The notes under the pieces: model-generated
What the model was told of the DNA's origin: nothing
What the model saw: only the letters and a program-made list of their open reading frames with translations
Database searches by the model: none
Shown: positions 25,919 through 36,445 of the stretch, piece by piece
Layout of the letters: the number at the start of each line of letters is the position of its first letter
Position numbering within the stretch: position 1 is the first letter of the stretch
Made by a program: the position numbers and the translations under genes
From: a bacterium
Lineage (GTDB): Bacteria > UBP18 > UBA7526
DNA: 64,000 nucleotides
Assembly (NCBI GenBank): GCA_030615855.1
Contig: JAUWYL010000001.1
Span: 1-64,000, forward strand
Reading direction: 5' to 3'

Positions 25919-27463
25919 TTGAAAGACACTACCTATAATATAAGTATCTCACAGAAGATTATAAGAAATACGATTTTTAATATTATTGGTCGTTTCTGGG
26001 GAATATTAGTTGCTTTAGTTTTAACCCCTTACATTATTGGCCATATTGGAATTGAGAGGTTTGGAATCTGGGCGATTGTTGGGGTGCTTACTGGTTATTT
26101 TGGCCTGCTTGATTTTGGGATAGGAACCTCTTTTGTAAAATATATCTCCGAATTTTATACCAAAAAAGATTATGAAAAGATAAATCAGGTGGTCAACACT
26201 GGTTTTATCTTTTATTCAATATTTGCAGTACTAATTATTACTTTGGCCTTTTTTATTATTAATCCTTTGCTTAATTTCTTTAACATCCCGCAAGAATTGC
26301 ATAACGAAGCATTATTTGTCTTTCTGCTCGGGATTATCCTCTTTGCTATTTCCAATGCTTTAAGTCCCTTTAGAACAGTCCAAACTGGTTTGCAGCGAAT
26401 GGATATTAGTAATAAAGTGGCAATAGCCGTCTCTATACCTATGGTTATTGGAACAATCTATTTTTTAGAGGCAGGATATGGACTACCAGGATTGATGGTT
26501 AATAATGCTATTATACTTGTTATAAGTAGTATAATCAGTATCATTATCGCTTTCAAAATATTACCCGAGTTAAGATTCAATCCGTTTTTATTTAGTAAAG
26601 GGATGTTTAAAAAATTATTCAGTTTCGGATATAAGATCCAGATAACTAAAATTGCTTCATTGTTTCATCTTCATCTTGACAAAATTCTTATAGCATATTT
26701 TTTAAATATTGGATTTGTTGCTTACTATGCCATTGCACAAGGTTTAACATCCAGAATTAGCGAGATACCTTCGATGCTGATATCAGCTATTATGCCTGCC
26801 GCCTCAGAATTAGATGCCAAGAGTGAAAAAGGGAAACTTCAGGAATTGTATTTTCGGTCTATGAAATATCTCATTTTGGTTGGAATACCTACATTTATAG
26901 TAGTTTTTACTTTTGCCCATCCATTCATACGTATCTGGTTAGGTGCTGGTTATGATAGAACTGCTATTACATTACAATTGTTGCTTGTTGCGAGTTTTAT
27001 TAATCTTTTGACAGGTCCCGGGTTTTATATTTTCAACGGTATAGGAAAACCGCAATATGGAATGTATATATCTGTCCTCTCTACGATAATGAAGTTGACT
27101 CTAAGTATTATTTTAATTATCAAATTTGGATATTATGGAACCGTTTTAGGGACTTGTATCTCCTTCATTATTTGTTCAACAATTTTTTTAGTTCTTTTCC
27201 ATAAGATTACAAATATAAGTCTTGTCCAAACTGCAAAAAAGGTTTTCTTCTTGCCTTTTTTGGTTGGGTTAGTTTCTTTATTTATTCCTTTGCTCATATT
27301 TGAGCAAATTGGAAACTATTCACTGGTTTTTATCTGTTTAACAGGAACTCTCTATATGTGCATCTATGGATGGCTAATTTGGAAAAGCGGCTATATTAGT
27401 GTTTCTGATATAGAACTTTGCAAAAAATTACTACCGGCAATAACAAAATACAAGGAGTTTTAA
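25919..27463 (+). CDS. Polysaccharide flippase (Wzx-like)
   Basis: Multi-TM; NTIFNIIGRFWGILVALVLTPYIIGHIGIERFGIWAIVGVLTGYFGLLDFGIGTSFVKYISEFY. Confidence 0.85.
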   Translation: MKDTTYNISISQKIIRNTIFNIIGRFWGILVALVLTPYIIGHIGIERFGIWAIVGVLTGYFGLLDFGIGTSFVKYISEFYTKKDYEKINQVVNTGFIFYSIFAVLIITLAFFIINPLLNFFNIPQELHNEALFVFLLGIILFAISNALSPFRTVQTGLQRMDISNKVAIAVSIPMVIGTIYFLEAGYGLPGLMVNNAIILVISSIISIIIAFKILPELRFNPFLFSKGMFKKLFSFGYKIQITKIASLFHLHLDKILIAYFLNIGFVAYYAIAQGLTSRISEIPSMLISAIMPAASELDAKSEKGKLQELYFRSMKYLILVGIPTFIVVFTFAHPFIRIWLGAGYDRTAITLQLLLVASFINLLTGPGFYIFNGIGKPQYGMYISVLSTIMKLTLSIILIIKFGYYGTVLGTCISFIICSTIFLVLFHKITNISLVQTAKKVFFLPFLVGLVSLFIPLLIFEQIGNYSLVFICLTGTLYMCIYGWLIWKSGYISVSDIELCKKLLPAITKYKEF

Positions 27464-27466
27464 TTT

Positions 27467-28789
27467 ATGAAAGTAACTTTAATTTATCCAGGAATAGGTA
27501 TTAAGGGCTTCGGAAAAACAAAACTATTTCCTCTTGATGGAGAACTACAGTGGATTCAACATGGTATTGCTTCCATAGGGGCATATGCAAAAAGAGAAGG
27601 ATATGAAGTAGATTTAATAGATATGAGAACCTTAAATTCATGGGAACATTTTAAAAACATAATGACTCTCAAAAGTTCAGATGTAATAGGTATCTCTGTA
27701 TCATATCTGGATTATAAGTCAGCATTAAAAGCTTTTGAAGTGATCAAAACAATAAATCCAAAGATAGAAACTGTAGCAGGTGGTATATTTGCTACACTAT
27801 TTCCGCAAGAACTTTTGAAAAATGATAATATTAACTATGTGATTACAGGTGAGGGTGAAATTACTTTTACAAATCTCTTAGATGCTTTAAAAAAAGGAGA
27901 GTCCTTCTCAAGAATATCTAAGGGTATAACTCCTGATTTGGATTTTCTTCCTAATATAGACAGAGAATTATTTGACTATAAAAGAGAACTAAATTGTTAC
28001 TTTGCTCCTCGGCATCCTTTTCCTCATGTAACTATGATTGCCGGAAGGGGTTGTCCATACAACTGTTCTTATTGCCAGCCTGCGGAAAGATCTGTATTCG
28101 GGCGTCATTTTAGAATGAGAAGTGTTGAGAATGTAATTCAAGAATTGCGAGATTTAAGGGGCAAGTATGACTTTAAGAGCATCACATGGTGGGATGATAC
28201 CTTTACGGTTTCTCCCAGTTGGATATATAAGTTCTGTGATGCATATAAGAAAGAAGGATTTAATGCAGAAATGCTTGCTAATAGCAGAGCCGATATAATA
28301 TGTAAAAATGAAGAAATGATAAAAAGACTTTCAGAAGTAGGATTAAATTGGCTTGTAATAGGGTTTGAAAGTGGCAATCAAAGGATCCTTGATCTTCTTA
28401 GAAAAGGAACCACAGTAGAGCAGAATTATAAGGCGGCTGAGATATGTAAAAAGTATAAAATTAAGATATTAGCAACCTTTATGATGGGGCTTCCGACTGA
28501 GACCAAAGAAGAAGTAAAGGATACAATAAGAATGATAAGAACTATAAAACCGGAGCAGCCGGGTCCTTTTTATTTTACACCTATTCCAGGAACAGACATT
28601 TATGATTATTGTATTAAAAATGACCTGTTGTTGAAAGATGATCCTTTTGAGATACAGAGGACAGGAAATTTTATTCCTAAAATTAAAGGAGTGGATTATA
28701 AATTTTTGGATACTTTGAGAGCATCTCTCTCATCTAGGACATTATTGTCGAGGATTGCAAGGAGGATTGCAAGAGCATTATTTGATTAG
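27467..28789 (+). CDS. B12-binding-type radical SAM protein
   Basis: AGRGCPYNCSYCQPAE (CxxxCxxC) with N-terminal cobalamin-binding-like domain. Confidence 0.85.
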   Translation: MKVTLIYPGIGIKGFGKTKLFPLDGELQWIQHGIASIGAYAKREGYEVDLIDMRTLNSWEHFKNIMTLKSSDVIGISVSYLDYKSALKAFEVIKTINPKIETVAGGIFATLFPQELLKNDNINYVITGEGEITFTNLLDALKKGESFSRISKGITPDLDFLPNIDRELFDYKRELNCYFAPRHPFPHVTMIAGRGCPYNCSYCQPAERSVFGRHFRMRSVENVIQELRDLRGKYDFKSITWWDDTFTVSPSWIYKFCDAYKKEGFNAEMLANSRADIICKNEEMIKRLSEVGLNWLVIGFESGNQRILDLLRKGTTVEQNYKAAEICKKYKIKILATFMMGLPTETKEEVKDTIRMIRTIKPEQPGPFYFTPIPGTDIYDYCIKNDLLLKDDPFEIQRTGNFIPKIKGVDYKFLDTLRASLSSRTLLSRIARRIARALFD

Positions 28790-28791
28790 GA

Positions 28792-29766
28792 TTGGAAACT
28801 GACAAAATGACTCCAAAGGTCTTAATTATCATCGTTAACTGGAATGGTAAAGAATATCTCAATGACTGTTTGAGGTCTGTCTTTAACCAATCATATGAGA
28901 ATTTCAAAGTTATTTTGGTTGATAATGGTTCAACGGATGGTTCTATAGAATTTGTTAAAAAAATTTATTCTGATGTGGAAATCATTCCTCTTGATAAAAA
29001 CTACGGATTTGCAAAGGGAAATAATATTGGTATAGAAAAGGCTTTAAAAGACGAAAAGGTGCAATATATCGTTTTGTTAAATAATGATACTAAAGTTGAG
29101 CCACAATGGTTAGAAGAACTTGTGAAAGTGGCAAAATCGGATGAACAGGTGGGTTCCTGCCAGCCCAAAATGCTATCGTTAGCTAATCCGAAGATGATCG
29201 ATGCCCTTGGGATATCGATTACCAAAAATGGTGGGGCTATTCAGGATGGTTATGGAATAGAGGATACCGGGCAATATAATCAAGTTAAGGAAGTGTTTGG
29301 GGCTTGTGCTGGTGCAGCATTATACAAAAGAGAGATGTTATCTCGAATTGGGCTATTTGATGAAGATTTTTTTGCCTATTATGAAGATGTCGATCTCGCA
29401 TTACGAGCTAGATTAGCGGGATGGAAATGTATGTACGTTCCCAAAGCAGTTGCCTATCATAGGCATTCTGCTACTGTTGGAAAAACCTCTTCTTTCAAAA
29501 TATATTTTCTTGAAAGAAATAGATATTACTACATAATCAAAAACTTACCGACAGAGATTGTACTTAAATTTTTAATAAGAAAACCCAAAGCTATTACCAT
29601 AACAATCTTAAGGTGTATTAAAAATAGAGGGTTTCGGTTGCTTGGTTATTATTTAAAATCAAATTTTGATGCAATTAAGAATGTTCCAAAGATGTTCAAA
29701 AAAAGAAAGAAAATATTATCCGCTCGTCTTATTCGGGACGAAGAGCTTAAAAAGTGGTTTAGATAA
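28792..29766 (+). CDS. Glycosyltransferase family 2
   Basis: VLIIIVNWNGKEYLNDCLRSVFNQSYENFKVILVDNGSTDGS. Confidence 0.9.
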   Translation: METDKMTPKVLIIIVNWNGKEYLNDCLRSVFNQSYENFKVILVDNGSTDGSIEFVKKIYSDVEIIPLDKNYGFAKGNNIGIEKALKDEKVQYIVLLNNDTKVEPQWLEELVKVAKSDEQVGSCQPKMLSLANPKMIDALGISITKNGGAIQDGYGIEDTGQYNQVKEVFGACAGAALYKREMLSRIGLFDEDFFAYYEDVDLALRARLAGWKCMYVPKAVAYHRHSATVGKTSSFKIYFLERNRYYYIIKNLPTEIVLKFLIRKPKAITITILRCIKNRGFRLLGYYLKSNFDAIKNVPKMFKKRKKILSARLIRDEELKKWFR

Positions 29767-30614
29767 TGATTTCTATAGTCTGTACCTACAATGATGAAGA
29801 AATTCTAAGAGATTACTTGCTTAAGAGTCTTAAGGATCAAACAGTTGAGTTTGAGTTAATAAAGATAGATAATACCAGAAATAGATTTAAGTCAGCAGCT
29901 GAAGCGCTTAATTATGGCGGGGAAAAGGCAAAGGGCAAGTATATAATGTTTGTCCACCAAGATGTGGATTTATGTTCCAGCACGTGGCTTAAGGATGTAG
30001 AGAGAATCTTAGAATCCATACCTGATTTAGGAATCGCGGGTATAACGGGTATGAATGAAGAGGGCAAGAAACTAAATGTAATAAAACAAAGCATACCCCC
30101 TCGCTGGTTGCCTCATATTCCTATTCAAAAACCAACAAGGGCACAGACAGTCGATGAATGTTTGGTAATAATTCCTAAATCTATCTTTGATATGCTCCCT
30201 TTTGATGAGACTGTTTGTGATGATTGGCACCTCTACGCAGTAGACTACTCTCTCAGCCTAAAGGAATGGGATAAGGGCGTTTATGTAATCCCGGTAGTTA
30301 TACATCACTTATTTAAATCTTACATTAAATATCCTGAATCTGTAGTTGCCCGTATTAAAGACTATTTTCAAACTATTTTATCTCTTGGTTCACTCCCCAC
30401 GGGCTATTACCAAACTTTACCTAAGGTATTAAAGAAACATAAAAAATATTTCAAATGGATTTATACCACCTCTGGGATATGGAATAGTTCCTATCCCTTA
30501 ATTCTGCAGAGAGTTATTATATTGATTAAAGAAGCATTGAAGTATCTCTTGATAAAGCTAGGCGTAAGATATTTATGGAAGAAGTACTTGAAAAAGAAGA
30601 AGAAAGCTATGTAA
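29766..30614 (+). CDS. Glycosyltransferase (GT2-like)
   Basis: MISIVCTYNDEEILRDYLLKSLKDQTVEFELIKIDNTRNRFKSAAEALNYGGEKAKGKYIMFVHQDVDL. Confidence 0.75.
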   Translation: MISIVCTYNDEEILRDYLLKSLKDQTVEFELIKIDNTRNRFKSAAEALNYGGEKAKGKYIMFVHQDVDLCSSTWLKDVERILESIPDLGIAGITGMNEEGKKLNVIKQSIPPRWLPHIPIQKPTRAQTVDECLVIIPKSIFDMLPFDETVCDDWHLYAVDYSLSLKEWDKGVYVIPVVIHHLFKSYIKYPESVVARIKDYFQTILSLGSLPTGYYQTLPKVLKKHKKYFKWIYTTSGIWNSSYPLILQRVIILIKEALKYLLIKLGVRYLWKKYLKKKKKAM

Positions 30615-30624
30615 AGAGATTGCT

Positions 30625-32055
30625 ATGGGGACAGTGCATAGGGTAGCGAAGAATACGGGCGTAGTTATAGCTGGTAAGAGCATCAGTGTATTAATTGCCT
30701 TGATAACAGTAATCTTACTTACCCGTTATCTTGGGGCGCACAACTTTGGAATCTATTCCTTTATCTTCGCTTATTTAGGGTTTTTCGTCATTATTACAGA
30801 TTTAGGGATGAGCCAGATATTAATAAGGGAGATTTCTCGGGATAGAGCAAAGGCAGATAGACTCATTGGCAATGCTATCATTATGAGGATTATTCTCTCC
30901 CTATTTGCCCTTGGCTTGGCCTGTCTCATCATCTCCTTTCTTCAATATTCCTTCAACACAAAGTTATTAGTCTACGTTGCCTCTTTAAATCTTCTCTTGT
31001 CCTTTAGGATGATATACGGCTTGATATTTGAGGTTAATTTAAGGATGGGGTATCCTTATATGGTTGGCATTTTTAGCAAACTTCTGAGGTTGGCTCTATT
31101 CCTTTGCCTTATCTTCTTAAAGGCTCCTATTCTCTGGTTTATAATTGCAGGAATTATTAATATTCTCCCCGAGATTTTTCTTATTCGGCATTTATCAAGA
31201 AGATTTGTCAGACCAAGATTTGAGATTAATTTGGAAATGTGGAGATACCTCTTCAAGGAATCCTGGCCTTTAGCTCTAACAACAGCCTTTATTATGATTT
31301 ACACCAGGATTGACCAACTGATGCTCTTCCAGATGAAAGGTGCCCAGGCAGTAGGTTATTATTCTGCAGCGGTCAGGCTACCAGAAACGTTAGTTATCTT
31401 TCCCTCAGCATTTATGACCTCTGTATTTCCTTTAATGTCACGATATTTTAAGACCTCAAGGCAATCCTTAACTCAAGCATATACATTAAGTTTTAGATAT
31501 ATGTTAATGCTTATCATTCCTATTGCTACGGGAACGACCTTGTTATCCAGACCGATAATCTCTTTAATCTATGGTGAAAGTTTTCTCCCCTCAGTTTCTG
31601 CTTTATCTATTCTAATTTGGTCTGAAATATTTGTTTTTTATGCATTAATCCACTATGAAATCTTGATTTCTGTTAATAAACAGAGGGTATATTTGCTTTT
31701 CGCCGGTACCGGAGCAGTAGTCAATGTGATACTTAATTTAATACTGATACCCAGATATGGGATTGTAGGGGCGAGCATTGCCACCCTTATCTCTTATATC
31801 CTAAGTGCCGGCCTTATTATAGGACATTTATTGCCTGCTACCAGGGTATATAATGTAGTCGGGTGTCAATCTATGCTGAAGCCATTGGCGGCCTCCATTG
31901 TAATGGGGGTCTATGTCTATTATATAAGGTCTCATTTAGCCCTGGCCATTATTGGAGGTGCGATAATCTTTATCCTGACAATGCTCCTTATTCGAGGACT
32001 CAATCGACAGGATATCCAATTGGCAAGGGCTCTCTTTCGTAAAGAAAAAACCTGA
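30625..32055 (+). CDS. Polysaccharide flippase (Wzx-like)
   Basis: MGTVHRVAKNTGVVIAGKSISVLIALITVILLTRYLGAHNFGIYSFIFAYLGFFVIITDLGMSQILIREISR. Confidence 0.9.
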   Translation: MGTVHRVAKNTGVVIAGKSISVLIALITVILLTRYLGAHNFGIYSFIFAYLGFFVIITDLGMSQILIREISRDRAKADRLIGNAIIMRIILSLFALGLACLIISFLQYSFNTKLLVYVASLNLLLSFRMIYGLIFEVNLRMGYPYMVGIFSKLLRLALFLCLIFLKAPILWFIIAGIINILPEIFLIRHLSRRFVRPRFEINLEMWRYLFKESWPLALTTAFIMIYTRIDQLMLFQMKGAQAVGYYSAAVRLPETLVIFPSAFMTSVFPLMSRYFKTSRQSLTQAYTLSFRYMLMLIIPIATGTTLLSRPIISLIYGESFLPSVSALSILIWSEIFVFYALIHYEILISVNKQRVYLLFAGTGAVVNVILNLILIPRYGIVGASIATLISYILSAGLIIGHLLPATRVYNVVGCQSMLKPLAASIVMGVYVYYIRSHLALAIIGGAIIFILTMLLIRGLNRQDIQLARALFRKEKT

Positions 32056-32071
32056 TAAAAAGGGATAGATA

Positions 32072-33148
32072 ATGAAAATTCTATTAGTAGCTCCTCAATC
32101 AAAGGATACAGCATTAGGAACAATCGGTGGCTACTGTAAAAAAGGCTTAGAAAATCTCGGTTATGATTTAGAAGTCTTTGATTTTCGACAAAGTCAGTAT
32201 TTGAAAAGCCCTATAGGCGCCTTTTTTAAAAAAGGTATAAAAAAAATTTCCCCTTTTCCACCTCGGGGAATTCCTTTCATTAATTCTATAGAAAGAGAAA
32301 AGATGAATAAGTCTTTATTGGCAATAACTAAAGAATATCAACCTGATATTGTTTTTTTCTTAATGGCCGGTACCATTTTTCCAATTTTCCTAGAGACTTT
32401 GGGAAAAATTAAAAAATCAAGAATAACGACTGTTAATTGGTTTCATGATACAGTTCTTGCTCCGATATGCAAAGATTATGTCCAAGAAAGCTCCCCATAT
32501 TATGACTATTTCTTTATCATCGATTCTGAAGATGTTTTGAATTATATAAAAATTGGCGCAGGCTGCGTTAAAACCATCCCTTTAGCCTGTGATCCCGAGG
32601 TCCATAAAAGGATAGATTTATCGGAAGAAGAAAAGAGGATATATGGTAACGAGGTTTGCTTTGTGGGAACGCTAAAATATAATCGAGAGAAAATATTGGC
32701 CCAGTTATTAGATTTTGATCTGGGTATCTGGGGTCATTGGTTAAAGAGAAGTCCGAAATTGAAGAGATGCTATCGTAGGCAGCATGTTTACGGAGAGGAA
32801 ACAGTTAAGATATATAATGCTTCAAAGATTATCCTTGATATCCCAATTTCTTATGGAACAGAGGATAAGGCCTTTTATTTCACTCCACGAGTATTTCAAG
32901 TACCAGCTTGCGGAGCATTTCTTTTGACAAATGAAAGTTCATACCTCTCCGATCTATATGAAATCGGCACAGAAATAATCTGTTATAAAGATGAAAAGCA
33001 GTTAAAGGAGATGATAAAACATTATTTAAAGCATCCAGAGGAACGAAACAGAATAGCCCAGAAAGGTCAAGAAAGGGCCTATCGTGACCATACCTATGAG
33101 AAAAGGCTAAAAGAAATATTTTCAATTGTAGGGAAAAAGGAGAGATAA
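32072..33148 (+). CDS. Glycosyltransferase (CgeB-like)
   Basis: C-terminal YFTPRVFQVPACGAFLLTNESSYLSDLYEIGTEIICYKDEKQLKEMIKHYLKHPEERNRIAQKGQERAYRDHTYEKRLKEI. Confidence 0.75.
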   Translation: MKILLVAPQSKDTALGTIGGYCKKGLENLGYDLEVFDFRQSQYLKSPIGAFFKKGIKKISPFPPRGIPFINSIEREKMNKSLLAITKEYQPDIVFFLMAGTIFPIFLETLGKIKKSRITTVNWFHDTVLAPICKDYVQESSPYYDYFFIIDSEDVLNYIKIGAGCVKTIPLACDPEVHKRIDLSEEEKRIYGNEVCFVGTLKYNREKILAQLLDFDLGIWGHWLKRSPKLKRCYRRQHVYGEETVKIYNASKIILDIPISYGTEDKAFYFTPRVFQVPACGAFLLTNESSYLSDLYEIGTEIICYKDEKQLKEMIKHYLKHPEERNRIAQKGQERAYRDHTYEKRLKEIFSIVGKKER

Positions 33149-33152
33149 AAAA

Positions 33153-33503
33153 TTGAAATTATCTATAGTTATTCCTGCGTGTAATGAGGAAAAGACGCTT
33201 GAGAAAGTTGTTAAAGAAATAAAGAAGGTATTACAAAAAGAGAATATTTGTAATGAAATTATCATTATCGATGATAACAGTGTTGATCAAACAGGAAATA
33301 TTGCTGACTGGAAACTGCTTCTTCAACATCTCCTTTTTATTCCCGCAAGGCTCGTTGTTTCACTCTTAAAAGGTAAGATTACTTCTTTGATAGGTTTTAT
33401 TTATGCTTTGAAACATCTAAAGGAAGTAATTAGAAAAAGAAGATCTGAAAAACAATTTGCAAGAATAAATGATAATGAAATTTTTAACCTTTTTAAGGAA
33501 TAA
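33153..33503 (+). pseudogene. GT2 glycosyltransferase with large internal deletion/chimera
   Basis: MKLSIVIPACNEEKTLEKVVKEIKKVLQKENICNEIIIIDDNSVDQTG joined directly to a C-terminal-type tail LLFIPARLVVSLLKGKITSLIGFIYALKHLKEVIRKRRSEK. Confidence 0.65.
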
Positions 33504-33507
33504 TTAA

Positions 33508-34632
33508 ATGATGATAAAAAAGATAAAGGTTGCCTTAGGTATTATTACCAGAAAAGTTCTAACTGGGCCAATAGAGGTTTCGGTTGACCTTACCAGAAAG
33601 TGTACCCTTGATTGTCTTATGTGTTGGTGGTGGAGTCCACTCATAAAGAAACACCCTTCTTCAGAATGGGCAAACCAAGAGATGGATTATGAATTATTCA
33701 GAGAGTTAATTGAGGACTTTAAAAAGATCCAGGTAAAAAGGATTATCCTCGGTGGACAGGGAGACCCATTCCTATATCCCAGGATATTGGATGCTGTCGA
33801 AATAATTAAGAAAGCAGGCATGGAGGTAGCCCTGATTACCTGTGGGGCTTATTTTAATGAAAAGAGAATAAGAACTATTTTTGACTTAGGGGTAGATAGT
33901 TTGGATGTCAGTTTGCAGGCAGCAACCGCAGGAACCTACCTAAAGATACATCCCGGGCAAAAGGAGGAAACCTTTAAGAGAATCAAGAACCAGCTAATTC
34001 TGTTAACCGAACTTAAAAAGACCTTTAATCAGACTGTTCCTAAGGTAAGGATAATACATGTAATTTGTAATCTTAACTACCAAGAGACGGTAAAAATAAT
34101 TGAGCTCGCTAAAGAGGTGGGTGCAGACTCGATAGGTTTTAAAAGGTTAGATGTTATTCCGGAAACAAGAGGGCTTCTATTAACTAAAGAACAATTAGCT
34201 GAATTAAGAGATTTATTGAATGAAGCAGAGAAGAAGGCTATGGAGTTAGAAATAGATACTGCTATTAGCACTTATCGAAAATACATTCTGGAGGGTCTAA
34301 CCACAGGAGTCTATACTACCGATTTCTACTCCCGTATTCCTTGTTATGTAGGTTGGCGTTCGGCAAGAATTCTATCAGATGGAAATGTAATTCCCTGTTG
34401 TGGATGCTACGACCTTATTTTGGGAAATATATTTTATTCTTCTTTTATCACCATCTGGAATTCCGAGAAATATCATAGATTTCGACAGCAAGCAATAGGC
34501 ATAAACAAAGAGACTCTACTTCAGGAGGGATGCAAATGCTACTCTTGTGTAGACTATGGTCCGAATCTGGGAATTTATCGCAAACTGCATCCCATTAAGG
34601 CAAAGAAAATTTCTAAAGAGGTTATAATCTAA
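33508..34632 (+). CDS. Radical SAM/SPASM protein
   Basis: VSVDLTRKCTLDCLMCWWW (CxxxCxxC), VIPCCGCYDLILGNIFYSSFITIWNSEKYHRFR. Confidence 0.85.
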   Translation: MMIKKIKVALGIITRKVLTGPIEVSVDLTRKCTLDCLMCWWWSPLIKKHPSSEWANQEMDYELFRELIEDFKKIQVKRIILGGQGDPFLYPRILDAVEIIKKAGMEVALITCGAYFNEKRIRTIFDLGVDSLDVSLQAATAGTYLKIHPGQKEETFKRIKNQLILLTELKKTFNQTVPKVRIIHVICNLNYQETVKIIELAKEVGADSIGFKRLDVIPETRGLLLTKEQLAELRDLLNEAEKKAMELEIDTAISTYRKYILEGLTTGVYTTDFYSRIPCYVGWRSARILSDGNVIPCCGCYDLILGNIFYSSFITIWNSEKYHRFRQQAIGINKETLLQEGCKCYSCVDYGPNLGIYRKLHPIKAKKISKEVII

Positions 34633-34639
34633 AATCCGT

Positions 34640-35599
34640 ATGGATGAATATACAAAAAGAGCGAAAGAATGGCTTGAGCAAAAATATAAAGCTACCGATG
34701 AAAAGGGAGTCTATAAAAGTTACGCACCTATATATGGATTTAGTAAGGATCATCTTTGTTTAGGCTTATATAAAAACAATTACAATATTTTAAAACAAAT
34801 AAAAAGAGTATCTTTAGAATACAACATAGACAGTTTCTTAGAAGTCGGTTGCGCTGAGGGGTATGCTACGCATTTGGTAAAAGAAATTTTTGGATTTAGA
34901 GTCAATGTTTGTGATTTAAGCCTTGAGGCGGTTAAAAGAGCAAAAGAAATTTATGGCTTCCAAGGTTTTGTTGCAGATGTCCAGAGTATGAGTCATATTA
35001 AAAATGATAGCTTTGATTTAGTTTTGTGCTCAGAAACAATTGAACACGTTCCAAATCCAGAGAAGGCATTTGAGGAGTTAATGCGGATAGCTAAAAAAGT
35101 TTTAATTATTTCTGTTCCGGCGGCAAAAAATAAAAAAGAGGAGGAAGAATTTGTTTCTCCGGAAGGGGAGCAGACCCATTTAAATATTTTTACAAAAGAG
35201 GAGATTAGAAGCTTTACTCGAGGTGGAAAAATAAGGGGAATATCGCTAAATTGGTTAAATAAAATAGAAGGTTTCTTTACAACCTATAATAAAAATGTCT
35301 TTTCTTATAAATCTAAACATTCAATGGCAATTTACAAAGTAGTTAGATTCTTATTTCCGCTAACAAAAAGATGTTACAGCGTTAATATAGCAGAGATATT
35401 TATAAGATTAGATTATTTATTGTGGGGTATATTGCCGGGTAGAGTTTCGACATATATGGTGGTATTTAAAAAAGTACCTCCAGAGTTTAAGAATAAACCA
35501 AAAAAATATAAGAATATTTTGTATTATATGCTTAAAGAAAGTAAGATCAGGCCTTATCTTCTTAAGAGTAAATTGAAATATGATAAAAAAGTCAGATGA
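34640..35599 (+). CDS. Class I SAM-dependent methyltransferase
   Basis: FLEVGCAEGYATHLVKEIFGFRVNVCDLSLEAVKRAKE...FDLVLCSETIEHVPNPEKAFEEL. Confidence 0.85.
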   Translation: MDEYTKRAKEWLEQKYKATDEKGVYKSYAPIYGFSKDHLCLGLYKNNYNILKQIKRVSLEYNIDSFLEVGCAEGYATHLVKEIFGFRVNVCDLSLEAVKRAKEIYGFQGFVADVQSMSHIKNDSFDLVLCSETIEHVPNPEKAFEELMRIAKKVLIISVPAAKNKKEEEEFVSPEGEQTHLNIFTKEEIRSFTRGGKIRGISLNWLNKIEGFFTTYNKNVFSYKSKHSMAIYKVVRFLFPLTKRCYSVNIAEIFIRLDYLLWGILPGRVSTYMVVFKKVPPEFKNKPKKYKNILYYMLKESKIRPYLLKSKLKYDKKVR

Positions 35600-36398
35600 A
35601 ATTAGAGAAAAACTAAAAAGGTATTATCAGTCTGCTGATCAATACGTAAATAGGATAAGTTCCATTGATAGAAGTGCCTATCAAGAATATGTCTCTTTTA
35701 TCTGCCGATATGGCAGAAGGGGTAGTTATCTTCTTGAGTTAGGTTGTGGGCCGGGCTCATCCTCTTTGATGTTAAATCAAAATGGTTTTAGGGTTATGGG
35801 ATTGGATATATCCCCACTTTTTCTTAAAGAGGCGAAGAATAAAAAATGCGAAGGTTTAGAATTTATTGCTGGGGATATATTAGATTTACCTTTTTCTAAT
35901 GATAGTTTCGATATAGTCAGCTGCTTTTTAACTATTGAACATCTTACTGATGTCCCCAGGGCATTAGAAGAAATGGCGAGAGTAACAAAATCACGAGGAT
36001 TGATAATAATTCTTTCTCCTAATCTACTATCCCCTTTCAATCAGTTGAATGCCCTGAAGAATATCCTTCTAAAGAAAAGGAATGAGGTGCTATTCTTGGG
36101 AAAGACAAATCCCTCATTAATCATGGTAGACTTTTTCAGGAATATAGTGATATCTATAATTAAAATATTGTCTTCTCGGCCACACTTTTTATATCGAATG
36201 CCTGTTTTAGAGAATAGGTTTAATTTCATACCGGATATGGATGCGGTGTATCTGGCTAATCCATTGGACTTGAAACACTGGTTCCAAAAGAAAGAGGGCT
36301 TTCAGATCGTAAAATATCAAGGTGAGGGAATTTCGGGCAGATTACTTCCAGATTTTGGTAGTGGGATACATTTAGTAGTGAGAAAAAATGTTTTTTAA
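35580..36398 (+). CDS. Class I SAM-dependent methyltransferase
   Basis: YLLELGCGPGSSSLMLNQNGFRVMGLDISPLFLKEAK...FDIVSCFLTIEHLTDVPRALEEM. Confidence 0.9.
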   Translation: MIKKSDEIREKLKRYYQSADQYVNRISSIDRSAYQEYVSFICRYGRRGSYLLELGCGPGSSSLMLNQNGFRVMGLDISPLFLKEAKNKKCEGLEFIAGDILDLPFSNDSFDIVSCFLTIEHLTDVPRALEEMARVTKSRGLIIILSPNLLSPFNQLNALKNILLKKRNEVLFLGKTNPSLIMVDFFRNIVISIIKILSSRPHFLYRMPVLENRFNFIPDMDAVYLANPLDLKHWFQKKEGFQIVKYQGEGISGRLLPDFGSGIHLVVRKNVF

Positions 36399-36445
36399 TT
36401 TATCGTAAACTTCATCCCATTGAGGCAAGGAGAGTTCATTCATGA
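36397..36445 (+). pseudogene. 3' remnant homologous to the C-terminus of the 33508 radical SAM gene
   Basis: aatttatcgtaaacttcatcccattgaggcaagg (IYRKLHPIEARRVHS*) vs aatttatcgcaaactgcatcccattaaggcaaag (IYRKLHPIKAKK) at ~34574. Confidence 0.75.
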
